NCBI RefSeq assembly: GCF_029269835.1
Contig: NZ_JARJBB010000008.1
Coordinates: 62,001-126,000, forward strand
Source: Streptomyces tropicalis
Lineage (GTDB): Bacteria > Actinomycetota > Actinomycetes > Streptomycetales > Streptomycetaceae
Reading direction: 5' to 3'
Length of the DNA stretch: 64,000 bases
Shown here: one piece after another, positions 34,032 to 42,444 of the stretch
How the letters are laid out: every line of letters starts with the position of its first letter
How positions within the stretch are numbered: position 1 is the stretch's first letter
Notes under the pieces: generated by a model
Told to the model about the DNA's origin: nothing
Databases searched by the model: none
Seen by the model: only the letters and a program-made list of their open reading frames with translations
Position numbers and translations under genes: made by a program

Positions 34032-35720
34032 TCAGGCGGTCCGCAGGACGGCTCCCAGGACCTCGCGCAGCGTCCGCTCCGGATCCGGCACGCCGGCCGG
34101 TGAACGCCACGCCACGAAGCCGTCAGGACGCACCAGCACCGCGCCGTCGGTGGTCGTGCCGTGCAGCCCGGCCCAGTCCGGTGCCTCCGAGCCGGCCGGG
34201 GCGTCGGGCACGAGGTCGGCGCCGGGGCCGTCCCCGATCCGGTACGACTCCAGGCGGACCCCGTCCCCGCCGGCGACGCGCAGGGCCGCCTCGTGCCAGC
34301 CGCCGGCGCCCCGCGCGTCGCTGAGCAGCACCATGGAGCGCTCGTAGAGGTCGACTGTCGAGAGCACCTCGAGCCGCTCGATCCGCTCCGGCCCCTCCGG
34401 CCGCTCCCCGGTCCGGCGCAGCCACAGGTGCGGGGCCCGGCTGCCGGGCTCCCCGGTCAGCCGCACCCCGTCGGGCACGACCTCCTGGGCCGGGTCGGCG
34501 CCGGCGACCGCGCCCTGCGGGTAGCGGTAGCCGAGGACGACGTTGAGGATGCCGCCGCGCGGGCCGCCGCCGACGCCGGGCGCCGGGGCGAAACCGGGAT
34601 GGCTGTGCTCCACGGAGCGGGCCGAGGCGCGGGCGCTGGTGGCCGCGGCGACCGGACGGCGCTCGGCGTCGTAGGTGTCCAGCAGGCCGGGTCCGGCCCA
34701 GCCCTGGAGGACCGCGGCCAGCTTCCAGGCCAGGTTGTGGGCGTCCTGGATGCCCGTGTTGGAGCCGAAGGCGCCGGTCGGGGACATCTCGTGCGCGGAG
34801 TCGCCGGCCAGCAGGACCCGGCCGTCCCGGTACCGGTCGGCGACCCGTTCGGCGGCACGCCAGGACGCCTTGCCGGTGATCTCCACGTCCAGGTCGGGGA
34901 CGCCGACGGCGCGGCGGATGTGCCGGGCGCAGCGCTCCTCGGTGAACTCCTCCAGCTGCTCGCCCCGCTCGGGGTGCCAGGGGGCGTGGAAGACCCAGTG
35001 CTCCTTGTTGTCGACGGGCAGCAGCGCGCCGTCGGCCTCCGGGTCGGTGAGGTAGCAGCAGATGAAGCGCCGGTCGCCGACGACGTCGGCGAGCAGCTTG
35101 GAGCGGAAGGTCAGGCTCACGTTGGCGAACAGCTCGCCGGGCCCGCTCTGCCCGATGCCGAGCCGGTCGCGGACCGGGCTGCGGGGCCCGTCCGCGGCGA
35201 CCAGGTAGTCCGCGCGGACGGTGTACCGCGTGTCGGTGGCCCGGTCCCGGACCACCGCGGTCACCCCGTCGGCATCCTGCGCGAAGGACTCCATCTCGTG
35301 GGAGTAGCGCAGGTCGCCGCCGAGGGCCCGGGCGCTCCGCAGCAGCACCGGCTCCAGGTCGTTCTGGCTGCACAGGCACCAGCCGGTGGGGCTGAACCGC
35401 GCCATGCCGCCGCCCGGGTCGATGTGCTTGAACAGCCACTCCCCGGCGTCCCCGGCCAGTGTCGGGGTCTGCAGGATGCCGTGGTTGTCCGCGAGCAGCG
35501 AGGCCGCCTCCTTGATGTCCGGCTCGATGCCGGCCACCCGGAACAGCTCCATCGTCCGCACGTTGTTGCCGCGCCCGCGCGGGTGGACGGACGTGCCCGA
35601 GTGCCGCTCGACCAGGAGGTGCGGCACGCCGAGGCGGCCCAGGAAGAGGGACGTGGACAGGCCCACGAGGGAGCCCCCGACGATCAGGACGGGAACCCGG
35701 TGATCGGCTTCTTGACGCAT
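34032..35720 (-). CDS. FAD-dependent aromatic hydroxylase of the spore-pigment cluster (whiE ORFVIII-like)
   Basis: A 562-aa class A flavoprotein monooxygenase. FAD-binding 'LIVGGSLVGLSTSLFLG' near the start, a DG motif in 'LVAADGPRSPVRDRLG', and the GD motif 'VLLAGDSAHEMSPTGAFG', followed by a thioredoxin-like C-terminal domain as in PgaE/RdmE-type polyketide hydroxylases. It likely hydroxylates the aromatic spore-pigment precursor. GGAGG about 6 nt before the ATG at 35720 fixes the start. It is divergent from the PKS operon, the same arrangement as whiE ORFVIII in S. coelicolor. Confidence 0.92.
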   Translation of the reverse strand: MRQEADHRVPVLIVGGSLVGLSTSLFLGRLGVPHLLVERHSGTSVHPRGRGNNVRTMELFRVAGIEPDIKEAASLLADNHGILQTPTLAGDAGEWLFKHIDPGGGMARFSPTGWCLCSQNDLEPVLLRSARALGGDLRYSHEMESFAQDADGVTAVVRDRATDTRYTVRADYLVAADGPRSPVRDRLGIGQSGPGELFANVSLTFRSKLLADVVGDRRFICCYLTDPEADGALLPVDNKEHWVFHAPWHPERGEQLEEFTEERCARHIRRAVGVPDLDVEITGKASWRAAERVADRYRDGRVLLAGDSAHEMSPTGAFGSNTGIQDAHNLAWKLAAVLQGWAGPGLLDTYDAERRPVAAATSARASARSVEHSHPGFAPAPGVGGGPRGGILNVVLGYRYPQGAVAGADPAQEVVPDGVRLTGEPGSRAPHLWLRRTGERPEGPERIERLEVLSTVDLYERSMVLLSDARGAGGWHEAALRVAGGDGVRLESYRIGDGPGADLVPDAPAGSEAPDWAGLHGTTTDGAVLVRPDGFVAWRSPAGVPDPERTLREVLGAVLRTA

Positions 35721-35945
35721 CGATGCCTCCAGGGGCGGGGGTGCGGGTGCGGGGTGCATCGGAAGGTCCATGCCCGCTGCGCGACGGCTCCGCGTACGTC
35801 CGGGGGACCTATCACCCGTGTGATCACCCACGTGGTTCATACGAGTCGCGCGCCGATCGGGAGCGGCACAGGATCGAGATCACGCTGACGTCGCGTCACC
35901 GGCGGCCGGCGTCCACCTCTGCCCCGCGAAGGAGACGTGCGCAGG
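35721..35945. promoter_or_regulatory. Divergent promoter region of the spore-pigment cluster
   Basis: A 225-bp region between the hydroxylase and the SchA/CurD-like gene. It contains ATCAC-CCGT-GTGAT (35811-35824) with a further ATCAC overlapping its end, a possible operator. No -35/-10 pair is obvious, which is in keeping with control by an alternative sporulation sigma factor. Confidence 0.45.
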
Positions 35946-37079
35946 ATGACCACTACGTCTGAACGAGCCTCAGAACCGATGCTGCGACGGGCCGCGAAGC
36001 GGGTCTCCCAGTCGGTGTTCGACGGGTCCCGGCTCCGGGTCGTGCTGCTGGTCGACGTCTACGACGGCGCCCAGCAGCAGTTCCTGGAGGCCTACGAGCA
36101 GATGGGCAAGCAGGTCGCGTCCGTCCCCGGGCACGTCAGCGACCAGCTCTGCCAGTCGATCGAGAACCCCTCCCAGTGGCTCATCACCAGTGAGTGGGAG
36201 AGCGCCCCGCCGTTCCTCGCCTGGGTGAACAGCGAGGAGCACGTGCAGATGGTGCAGCCGATGCACAGCTGCATCCGGGACACCCGCTCGCTGCGCTTCC
36301 ACATCGTCCGCGAGACCGGCGGCGAGGCGGCCCGCTCCGGGGCCGCCGAACGGCGCCTGCAGAACTCCCCGCGGATCGGCGACGGCGTGATCCGGCACGC
36401 GCTCACCTTCACGGTGAAACCGGGCAGCGAGCAGCAGGTCGCGAAGATCCTGTCCGGCTACGCCTCGCCCGAGGCCCGGGTCGACGACAGCACCCGGCTG
36501 TGCCGCACCTCGCTGTTCATGCACGGCAACCGCGTGGTGCGGGCCATCGAGGTGCGCGGCGACCTGCTGGCCGCTCTGCGGCACGTGTCCCGGCAGCCCG
36601 AGGTGCGGGCCGTGGAGGAGGCCATCAACCCCTTCCTGGAGGAGCACCGCGACCTCGACGACCAGGAGTCGGCGCGGGTGTTCTTCACCCGGGCTGCGCT
36701 GCCCGCCGTGCACCACGTCACCGCCGACGACGCGACCGAGGTCGAGCGGCACGCGCTCTACTACCAGGCGCGGCCGGGCCTCGGCATGAAGCTGGCCGAA
36801 CGGCTCGCCCAGCACGACGAGCGCGCCGCCGGTGACCCGCACGGGCCGATGCTGCGCAGCACGGTCTACGAGCGCGACGACGTGGTGGTCCGGCTGGTCG
36901 ACGTGCGGGAGGGCTTCGACGCCGACCCGTTCCTCGCCCTCGGCCTGGACCCGGCGCAGGCGGCCGAGCTGACGACCCTCGTCGACGGTTCGTCGCCACG
37001 CGCCGCCGACCCCGCCCACCTGCTCACCCTCGCCCGCATGGACCTGGTGACCGACCGCCGGTCCGCGCCGGAGTCCTGA
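35946..37079 (+). CDS. SchA/CurD-like protein of spore-pigment cluster (whiE ORFI-like)
   Basis: A 377-aa protein. The N-terminal part ('RLRVVLLVDVYDGAQQQFLEAYEQMG', 'SEWESAPPFLAWVNSEEH') is an ABM-like ferredoxin fold; the rest has the SchA/CurD repeats ('ALTFTVKPGSEQQVAKIL', 'HALYYQARPGLGMKLAERL'). Members occur only in spore-pigment type II PKS clusters, where they are needed for proper pigment but their reaction is unknown. AAGGAGA lies 11 nt before the ATG at 35946; a GTG at 35937 is too close to it. First gene of the PKS operon. Confidence 0.85.
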   Translation: MTTTSERASEPMLRRAAKRVSQSVFDGSRLRVVLLVDVYDGAQQQFLEAYEQMGKQVASVPGHVSDQLCQSIENPSQWLITSEWESAPPFLAWVNSEEHVQMVQPMHSCIRDTRSLRFHIVRETGGEAARSGAAERRLQNSPRIGDGVIRHALTFTVKPGSEQQVAKILSGYASPEARVDDSTRLCRTSLFMHGNRVVRAIEVRGDLLAALRHVSRQPEVRAVEEAINPFLEEHRDLDDQESARVFFTRAALPAVHHVTADDATEVERHALYYQARPGLGMKLAERLAQHDERAAGDPHGPMLRSTVYERDDVVVRLVDVREGFDADPFLALGLDPAQAAELTTLVDGSSPRAADPAHLLTLARMDLVTDRRSAPES

Positions 37080-37131
37080 CCGCCGGGGCGCCGCACCCCC
37101 GCCGACCGCACCACACCCACGGAGGAACGTC

Positions 37132-37572
37132 GTGATCAAACCCCGGCCCAGGATCGTCGACCTCAGCGAGACCGAGCCCAACACCAGGCGCGGAGGCGAT
37201 CTGCGCGCCATGCTCACCCCGGCCACGGTCGGCTCGACCAGCGGTTTCATGGGCGTGGCCCTCGTGCAGCCCGGTGACCGCATCGGTGAGCACTACCACC
37301 CGTACTCCGAGGAGTTCGTGTACGTCGTCTGCGGCGACCTGGAGGTCGACCTGGACGGCGAGCCGCACGCGCTGAAGCCCGAGCAGGGGCTGATGATCCC
37401 CGCGTACATGCGCCACCGCTTCCGCAACGTCGGCGACACCGAGGCGCGCCTGGTCTTCCACCTGGGTCCGCTGGCGCCGCGCCCGCAGCTCGGCCACGTC
37501 GACACCGAGGGCACCGACGCCGAGGCGGTCCCGGCCGGGGCCCCGGCCGCGCCCGCGGAGGTGCGATCGTGA
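37132..37572 (+). CDS. Cupin protein of spore-pigment cluster (whiE ORFII/TcmJ-like)
   Basis: A 146-aa single-domain cupin with metal ligands in 'GEHYHPYSEEFVYVVCGDLEV' (His, His, Glu) and 'IPAYMRHRFRNVG' (His). TcmJ-type cupins aid cyclisation and quinone formation in type II PKS. A Pro/Ala tail follows. GGAGG about 7 nt before the GTG supports the start. It overlaps the KS-alpha gene by 4 bp (GTGA). Confidence 0.9.
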   Translation: MIKPRPRIVDLSETEPNTRRGGDLRAMLTPATVGSTSGFMGVALVQPGDRIGEHYHPYSEEFVYVVCGDLEVDLDGEPHALKPEQGLMIPAYMRHRFRNVGDTEARLVFHLGPLAPRPQLGHVDTEGTDAEAVPAGAPAAPAEVRS

Positions 37573-38822
37573 CCAGGCGGGTGGCGGTCACCGGCATAGG
37601 CGTGGTGGCGCCGGGCGGCATCGGCGCCCCCGCGTTCTGGGACCTGCTGGCCGGCGGGCGCACCGCCACGCGGGGCATCACGTTCTTCGACCCCGCCGGG
37701 CTGCGGTCCCGGATCGCCGCGGAGTGCGACTTCGACCCGGTGGCCGCGGGACTGGACCCGGAGCAGGTCGCGCGCTGCGACCGCTACATCCAGTTCGCGC
37801 TGGCCGCCGGTCAGGAGGCGGTACGCGACTCGGGCCTCGACCTCGCCGGGGAGAACCCCTGGCGGATCGGGGTGTCCCTCGGTACCGCGGTCGGCGGCAC
37901 CACCCGTCTGGAGAACGACTACGTCCTGGTCAGCCACGGCGGACAGGACTGGGAGGTGGACCACCGCGAGGCGCAGCCCCATCTGCACCGGGCGTTCTCG
38001 CCCAGCACCCTGGCCTCGACGGTGGCGGAGCGGTTCGGGGCGTGCGGACCGGTGCAGACGGTGTCCACCGGCTGCACCTCCGGCCTCGACGCGGTCGGGT
38101 ACGCCCTGCACACCGTGGAGGAGGGCCGGGCCGACATCTGCATAGCCGGTGCGTCGGACTCGCCGATCTCCCCGATCACGATGGCCTGTTTCGACGCGAT
38201 CAAGGCCACCTCCCCCAACAACGACGACCCGGCCCACGCCTCGCGCCCCTTCGACAACGACCGCGACGGGTTCGTCATGGGCGAGGGCGGTGCGGTGCTC
38301 GTCCTGGAGGAGCTGGAGCACGCCCGGGCCCGCGGTGCGCAGGTGTACTGCGAGCTGAGCGGCTACGCCACCTTCGGCAACGCCTACCACATGACCGGTC
38401 TGACCCCCGAGGGCGTGGAGATGGCCCGGGCCATCGAGACCGCGCTGGACCACGCCCGGCTGGACGGGTCCGCGATCGACTACGTCAACGCGCACGGCTC
38501 CGGCACCCGGCAGAACGACCGCCACGAGACCGCGGCGGTGAAGCGGGCCCTGGGGCACCACGCCTACGACACGCCGATGAGCTCCATCAAGTCGATGGTG
38601 GGGCACTCCCTCGGCGCGATCGGCGCGATCGAGGTGGTGGCCTGTGTGCTGGCCCTGGCCCGTCAGGCGGTCCCGCCGACCGCGAACTACCAGACCCCGG
38701 ACCCCGAGTGCGACCTGGACTACGTCCCGCGGGAGGCCCGCGAGCGCAAGCTGTCCAGCGTGCTCTCCGTGGGCAGCGGCTTCGGCGGCTTCCAGTCCGC
38801 CGTGATCCTGACCCGGCCGTAG
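37569..38822 (+). CDS. Type II polyketide ketosynthase alpha (KS-alpha)
   Basis: A 417-aa condensing enzyme. Nucleophile Cys169 in 'VSTGCTSGLDA', catalytic His in 'NAHGSGTRQND' and 'SMVGHSLGAIGA'. With KS-beta it builds the poly-beta-ketone chain on the ACP. Sequence character ('PITMACFDAIKATSPNNDDP') is of the whiE/spore-pigment clade. Start GTG overlaps the cupin stop; the KS-beta gene follows after 13 bp. Confidence 0.97.
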   Translation: MTRRVAVTGIGVVAPGGIGAPAFWDLLAGGRTATRGITFFDPAGLRSRIAAECDFDPVAAGLDPEQVARCDRYIQFALAAGQEAVRDSGLDLAGENPWRIGVSLGTAVGGTTRLENDYVLVSHGGQDWEVDHREAQPHLHRAFSPSTLASTVAERFGACGPVQTVSTGCTSGLDAVGYALHTVEEGRADICIAGASDSPISPITMACFDAIKATSPNNDDPAHASRPFDNDRDGFVMGEGGAVLVLEELEHARARGAQVYCELSGYATFGNAYHMTGLTPEGVEMARAIETALDHARLDGSAIDYVNAHGSGTRQNDRHETAAVKRALGHHAYDTPMSSIKSMVGHSLGAIGAIEVVACVLALARQAVPPTANYQTPDPECDLDYVPREARERKLSSVLSVGSGFGGFQSAVILTRP

Positions 38823-38835
38823 GGAGGACGACACG

Positions 38836-40086
38836 ATGAGCGCACCGCACGAACGGCGTGCGGCCGTCACCGGTATCGGTGTGGTCGCGCCCAACGGAAC
38901 CAGCACGGAGACCTTCTGGAAGGCCACCCGGGAGGGGCTGAACGTCCTCGACCGCGTCACCCGCGAGGGCTGCGGCCACCTGCCGCTGAAGGTGGCCGGC
39001 GAGGTCCGCGCCTTCGAGCCGTCCGCGGCGGTCGAGGAGCGGTACCTGGTGCAGACCGACCGCTTCACCCACTTCGGGATGGCCGCGGCCGACCTCGCCC
39101 TGGAGGACGCCCGGCTCGGCCAGGCGGACATCGCCGAGGCGCCGTTCTCCGCGGGCGTGGTCACCGCGGCCGGCTCCGGCGGCGGCGAGTTCGGCCAGCG
39201 GGAGCTCCAGAAGCTGTGGGGCAAGGGCAGCCGCTTCGTCGGTCCCTGGCAGTCGATCGCCTGGTTCTACGCGGCCAGCACCGGCCAGATCTCCATCCGG
39301 CGCGGGCTCAAGGGGCCCTGCTCGGTCGTCGCCGCCGACGAGGCGGGCGGCCTGGACGCCCTCGCCCACGCGGCGCGGGCGGTGCACCGCGGCACCGACG
39401 TGATCGTGGCCGGCTCCACCGAGGCGCCGCTCGCGCCGTACTCGATGGTCTGCCAGTTGGGCTACCCGGAGCTGAGCCGTGTCGAGGACCCCGAGCGGGC
39501 CTACCGGCCCTTCACCGACCAGGCGTGCGGGTTCGTGCCCGCCGAGGGCGGCGCGATGCTGGTGGTCGAGGAGGCCGCGGCGGCCCGTGAACGGGGCGTG
39601 CCCGTACGGGCCTTCGTCGCCGGGCACGCCTCCACCTTCACCGGCGCCTCCTGCTGGGAGCGGTCCCGGCAGGGCCTCGCGGAGGCCATCCGCGGGGCAC
39701 TGGCCGACGCCCGCTGCGCCCCGGAGGAGGTCGACGTCGTCTTCGCCGACGCCCTCGGGGTCCCGGAGGCGGACCGTGCCGAGGCCCTCGCGATCGCCGA
39801 CGCCCTCGGCGCCCGCGGCCGGCGCGTGCCGGTCACGGCACCGAAGACCGGCACCGGCCGGGGCTACTGCGCCGCACCGGTGCTGGACGCCGCTGCGGCG
39901 GTGCTGGCGATGGAGCACGACCTGATCCCGCCCACCCCGAATGTCTTCGACGTCTGCCATGACCTCGACCTGGTGACCCACCGTGCCCGCGCCGCCCAGG
40001 TGCGCACGGCGCTGGTCCTCAGCCGGGGGCTCATGGGGTCGAACTCGGCGCTGGTGCTCCGGCACGGCGCCGCCGGCGCCTCGTAG
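38836..40086 (+). CDS. Type II polyketide chain-length factor (KS-beta)
   Basis: A 416-aa partner of KS-alpha. The active-site Cys is replaced: 'SVVAADEAGGLDA' puts Glu169 where most chain-length factors have Gln. The rest keeps the KS fold ('PAEGGAMLVVEEAA', 'APKTGTGRGYCAAP'). It decarboxylates malonyl-ACP for priming and sets chain length. GGAGG precedes the ATG by 7 nt. It is followed by the ACP gene. Confidence 0.95.
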   Translation: MSAPHERRAAVTGIGVVAPNGTSTETFWKATREGLNVLDRVTREGCGHLPLKVAGEVRAFEPSAAVEERYLVQTDRFTHFGMAAADLALEDARLGQADIAEAPFSAGVVTAAGSGGGEFGQRELQKLWGKGSRFVGPWQSIAWFYAASTGQISIRRGLKGPCSVVAADEAGGLDALAHAARAVHRGTDVIVAGSTEAPLAPYSMVCQLGYPELSRVEDPERAYRPFTDQACGFVPAEGGAMLVVEEAAAARERGVPVRAFVAGHASTFTGASCWERSRQGLAEAIRGALADARCAPEEVDVVFADALGVPEADRAEALAIADALGARGRRVPVTAPKTGTGRGYCAAPVLDAAAAVLAMEHDLIPPTPNVFDVCHDLDLVTHRARAAQVRTALVLSRGLMGSNSALVLRHGAAGAS

Positions 40087-40124
40087 CGGGGCCGTCGGGA
40101 GCAACAAGGAGAGGAACGAACCGC

Positions 40125-40382
40125 ATGAGTGACCGCATCACCGTGGAAGAACTGTCCGAGCTCATGAAGAAGACCGCCGGCATCACCGTCAGCCCGCAGG
40201 AGCTCCGGGACCGGCCGGACACCGCTTTCGAGGAGTTCGGCATCGACTCGCTCGGCCTGCTCGGCATCGTCGGCGAGCTGGAGAACCGGCACGGTACCGC
40301 GATGCCGGTGGACGCGGAGCGTTGCAAGACCCCGCGGGAATTCCTCGCCCTCGTCAACAGCAGCCTTCTCGCGGGAGCCTGA
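40125..40382 (+). CDS. Acyl carrier protein of type II PKS
   Basis: An 85-aa ACP with the phosphopantetheine Ser42 in 'EFGIDSLGLLGIVGELE'. It carries the growing polyketide. AAGGAGAGG lies upstream of the ATG. It ends 1 bp before the aromatase gene, so the two are translated in tandem. Confidence 0.96.
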   Translation: MSDRITVEELSELMKKTAGITVSPQELRDRPDTAFEEFGIDSLGLLGIVGELENRHGTAMPVDAERCKTPREFLALVNSSLLAGA

Positions 40383-40383
40383 C

Positions 40384-40866
40384 ATGGCCGGACACACGCA
40401 GAACGAGATCACCATCGCCGCACCACTGGACCTGGTGTGGGACATGACCAACGACGTGGAGAGGTGGCCGCAGCTGTTCAGCGAGTACGCCTCCGCCGAG
40501 ATCCTGTCCCAGGAGGGGGACAAGTGCACCTTCCGCCTCACCATGCACCCCGACGACAACGGCACCGTCTGGAGCTGGGTCTCGGAGCGCGAGCCCGACC
40601 GTGACACGCTCACGGTCCGCGCCCGCCGGGTCGAGACCGGGCCCTTCGCCCACATGAACATCCACTGGCAGTACGAGCAGGTGCCCTCCGGCACCCGGAT
40701 GGTGTGGACGCAGGACTTCGCGATGAAGCCGGACGCCCCGGTCGACGACGACTGGATGACCGACAACATCAACAAGAACTCGAAGGTCCAGATGGCGCTG
40801 ATCCGCGACAGGATCGAGCGGGCCGCCGCGGGCCGCCGGTCCGAGCCCGCCCTGAGCACCGACTGA
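40384..40866 (+). CDS. Aromatase/cyclase, SRPBCC fold (whiE ORFVI/TcmN-ARO-like)
   Basis: A 160-aa START/Bet v1-like protein ('NEITIAAPLDLVWDMTNDVERWPQLFSEYASAEIL', 'HMNIHWQYEQVPSGTRMVWTQDF'). Single-domain aromatase/cyclases of this kind direct first-ring cyclisation and aromatisation of the unreduced polyketide (C9-C14 in TcmN). Positioned right after the ACP as in whiE. Confidence 0.92.
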   Translation: MAGHTQNEITIAAPLDLVWDMTNDVERWPQLFSEYASAEILSQEGDKCTFRLTMHPDDNGTVWSWVSEREPDRDTLTVRARRVETGPFAHMNIHWQYEQVPSGTRMVWTQDFAMKPDAPVDDDWMTDNINKNSKVQMALIRDRIERAAAGRRSEPALSTD

Positions 40867-40886
40867 CCGGGACGGAGGACACGGCC

Positions 40887-41231
40887 ATGCACCAAGGACT
40901 GATCGTCGCCCGGATGGCCCCGGGCTCGGCCCCCGACATCGCCAGGATCTTCGGTGAGTCGGACCGGGGCGAGCTGCCGCACCTGGTCGGCGTCACCCGG
41001 CGCAGCCTCTTCCAGTTCGGCGATGTGTACATGCACCTCGTCGAGGCCGACCGGGACCCGGGTCCCGCCATCGCCAAGGTGGCCGGGCACCCCGAGTTCC
41101 GGGGCGTCAGCGAGCGGCTCTCGGCGTACGTCAGCGCCTACGACCCGGAGACGTGGCGTTCGCCGAAGGACGCGATGGCGCAGCGCTTCTACTTCTGGGA
41201 GCGCGACGGAGCCGGCCGGCCCGCCGTCTGA
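40887..41231 (+). CDS. TcmI-family polyketide cyclase (whiE ORFVII-like)
   Basis: A 114-aa ferredoxin-fold cyclase ('GLIVARMAPGSAPDIARIFGESDRGELP', 'VTRRSLFQFGDVYMHLVEAD', 'MAQRFYFWERDG'), the type closing the last ring in tetracenomycin and spore pigments. GGAGG about 8 nt before the ATG at 40887 sets the start. Last plus-strand gene of the PKS operon; an 18-bp terminator follows. Confidence 0.93.
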   Translation: MHQGLIVARMAPGSAPDIARIFGESDRGELPHLVGVTRRSLFQFGDVYMHLVEADRDPGPAIAKVAGHPEFRGVSERLSAYVSAYDPETWRSPKDAMAQRFYFWERDGAGRPAV

Positions 41232-41243
41232 CCCCTCGGACGG

Positions 41244-41289
41244 CCGCCGGTCGCCGGGCCCGCGGTGCGGTGGGCCCGGCGACCGGCGG
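41244..41289. terminator. 18-bp terminator between PKS operon and methyltransferase
   Basis: CCGCCGGTCGCCGGGCCC (41244-41261) pairs perfectly with 41272-41289; 10-nt loop. It lies between convergent genes. Confidence 0.85.
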
Positions 41290-41309
41290 TCCTGCCGGCT
41301 GCGGTCCCC

Positions 41310-42377
41310 TCAGGCGGGGACGGTGCAGTCGAAGGCGTGCAGGTAGGGGTTGACCGGGCTGATCTCGTCGATGACGAGACCGGCGGCGGTCAGCCGTTCC
41401 TCCATGCTGCGGGTGGTGTGCTTGGCCCCGCCCACGTTCAGCAGGAGCAGCAGGTCCATCGCGGTGCTGAACCGCATGGAGGGGGTGTCGTCGACGAGGT
41501 TCTCGATGACCACGACGCGGGCCTTGGGGCCGCCCGCCTCGATGACGTTGCGCAGGCACCGGGCCGTGCTCTCGTCGTCCCACTCGAGGATGTTCTTGAT
41601 GATGTAGACGTCGGCGGTGACCGGGATGTCCTCGCGGCAGTCGCCGGGCACGATCCGCACCCGGTCGGCGAGCGCGCCGCCCGGCAGCAGTCGGGGGTCG
41701 GCGTTCTCCACCACGCGCGGCAGGTCGAGCAGCGTGCCCCGCATGTCCGGGTACTTCTCCAGCAGACTCGCGACCACGTGGCCCTGGCCGCCGCCGATGT
41801 CGGCGACCGACGAGGCGCCGGACAGGTCGAGCAGCGCGGCGACCTCCTGGGCGGACTGCCGGCTGGAGGTCGTCATGGCCCGGTTGAAGACGTCCGCCGA
41901 CTCGGGGGCGTCCTCGTTGAGGTAGACGAAGAACTCCTTGCCGTAGAGCTCCTCGACGACGTTGCGGCCGGTGCGGACGGCCTCGTCGAGCTTCGGCCAG
42001 GCGTCCCAGGTCCACGCCTCGGTGCACCACAGGGTGATGTAGCGCAGGCTGTGCGGGTCGTCCTCGCGCAGCAGCCGGGACATCTCGGTGTGCGCGAACG
42101 TCCCGTCCTCCTGCTCGGCGAAGACCCCGTAGCAGGACACGGCGCGCAGCAGCCGGCGCAGCGGCTTGGGCTCGGCCTTCACCGCGGCCGCGAGGTCCGC
42201 GACCGGCAGGGGCTGCTCGCCGAGGGCGTCGGCGACGCCGAGCCGTGCGACGGCGCGGAGGGCGGCGGCACACGCCGCCCCGAACGCGAGCTCGCGCAGC
42301 CGCATCGACGGCGGAGGGGACGGCTGGGTCCCCTGTCCGGGCGGGGTCGAGAGCTTGGGGGAGTGTGCGGTCGTCAT
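41310..42377 (-). CDS. SAM-dependent O-methyltransferase (Methyltransferase_2 type)
   Basis: A 355-aa enzyme with a winged-helix dimerisation domain (about 25-110; 'FGAACAAALRAVARLGVADAL') and a Rossmann domain with motif I 'VADIGGGQGHV' (191-201), 'GDCREDIPVTADVYIIKNILEWDD' and 'RVVVIENLVDD', typical of TcmN/TcmO/DnrK-like polyketide O-methyltransferases. It converges on the PKS operon and probably methylates the pigment. whiE of S. coelicolor is not known to me to include this gene. GGAAGG precedes the start. Confidence 0.92.
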   Translation of the reverse strand: MTTAHSPKLSTPPGQGTQPSPPPSMRLRELAFGAACAAALRAVARLGVADALGEQPLPVADLAAAVKAEPKPLRRLLRAVSCYGVFAEQEDGTFAHTEMSRLLREDDPHSLRYITLWCTEAWTWDAWPKLDEAVRTGRNVVEELYGKEFFVYLNEDAPESADVFNRAMTTSSRQSAQEVAALLDLSGASSVADIGGGQGHVVASLLEKYPDMRGTLLDLPRVVENADPRLLPGGALADRVRIVPGDCREDIPVTADVYIIKNILEWDDESTARCLRNVIEAGGPKARVVVIENLVDDTPSMRFSTAMDLLLLLNVGGAKHTTRSMEERLTAAGLVIDEISPVNPYLHAFDCTVPA

Positions 42378-42444
42378 CTGCCGCCTTCCTTCCTTCTGGG
42401 GGCCGCGGACCCGTGCGGGTCCGCGGCGGGGTGGGGCCGGACGG

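Noticed and set aside
34032..42377. Possibility that the PKS makes an antibiotic, not spore pigment
   Set aside because: SchA/CurD-like protein, cupin, single-domain aromatase, TcmI-like cyclase and divergent hydroxylase are the full whiE-type set; there is no pathway regulator, ketoreductase, glycosyltransferase or resistance gene inside.
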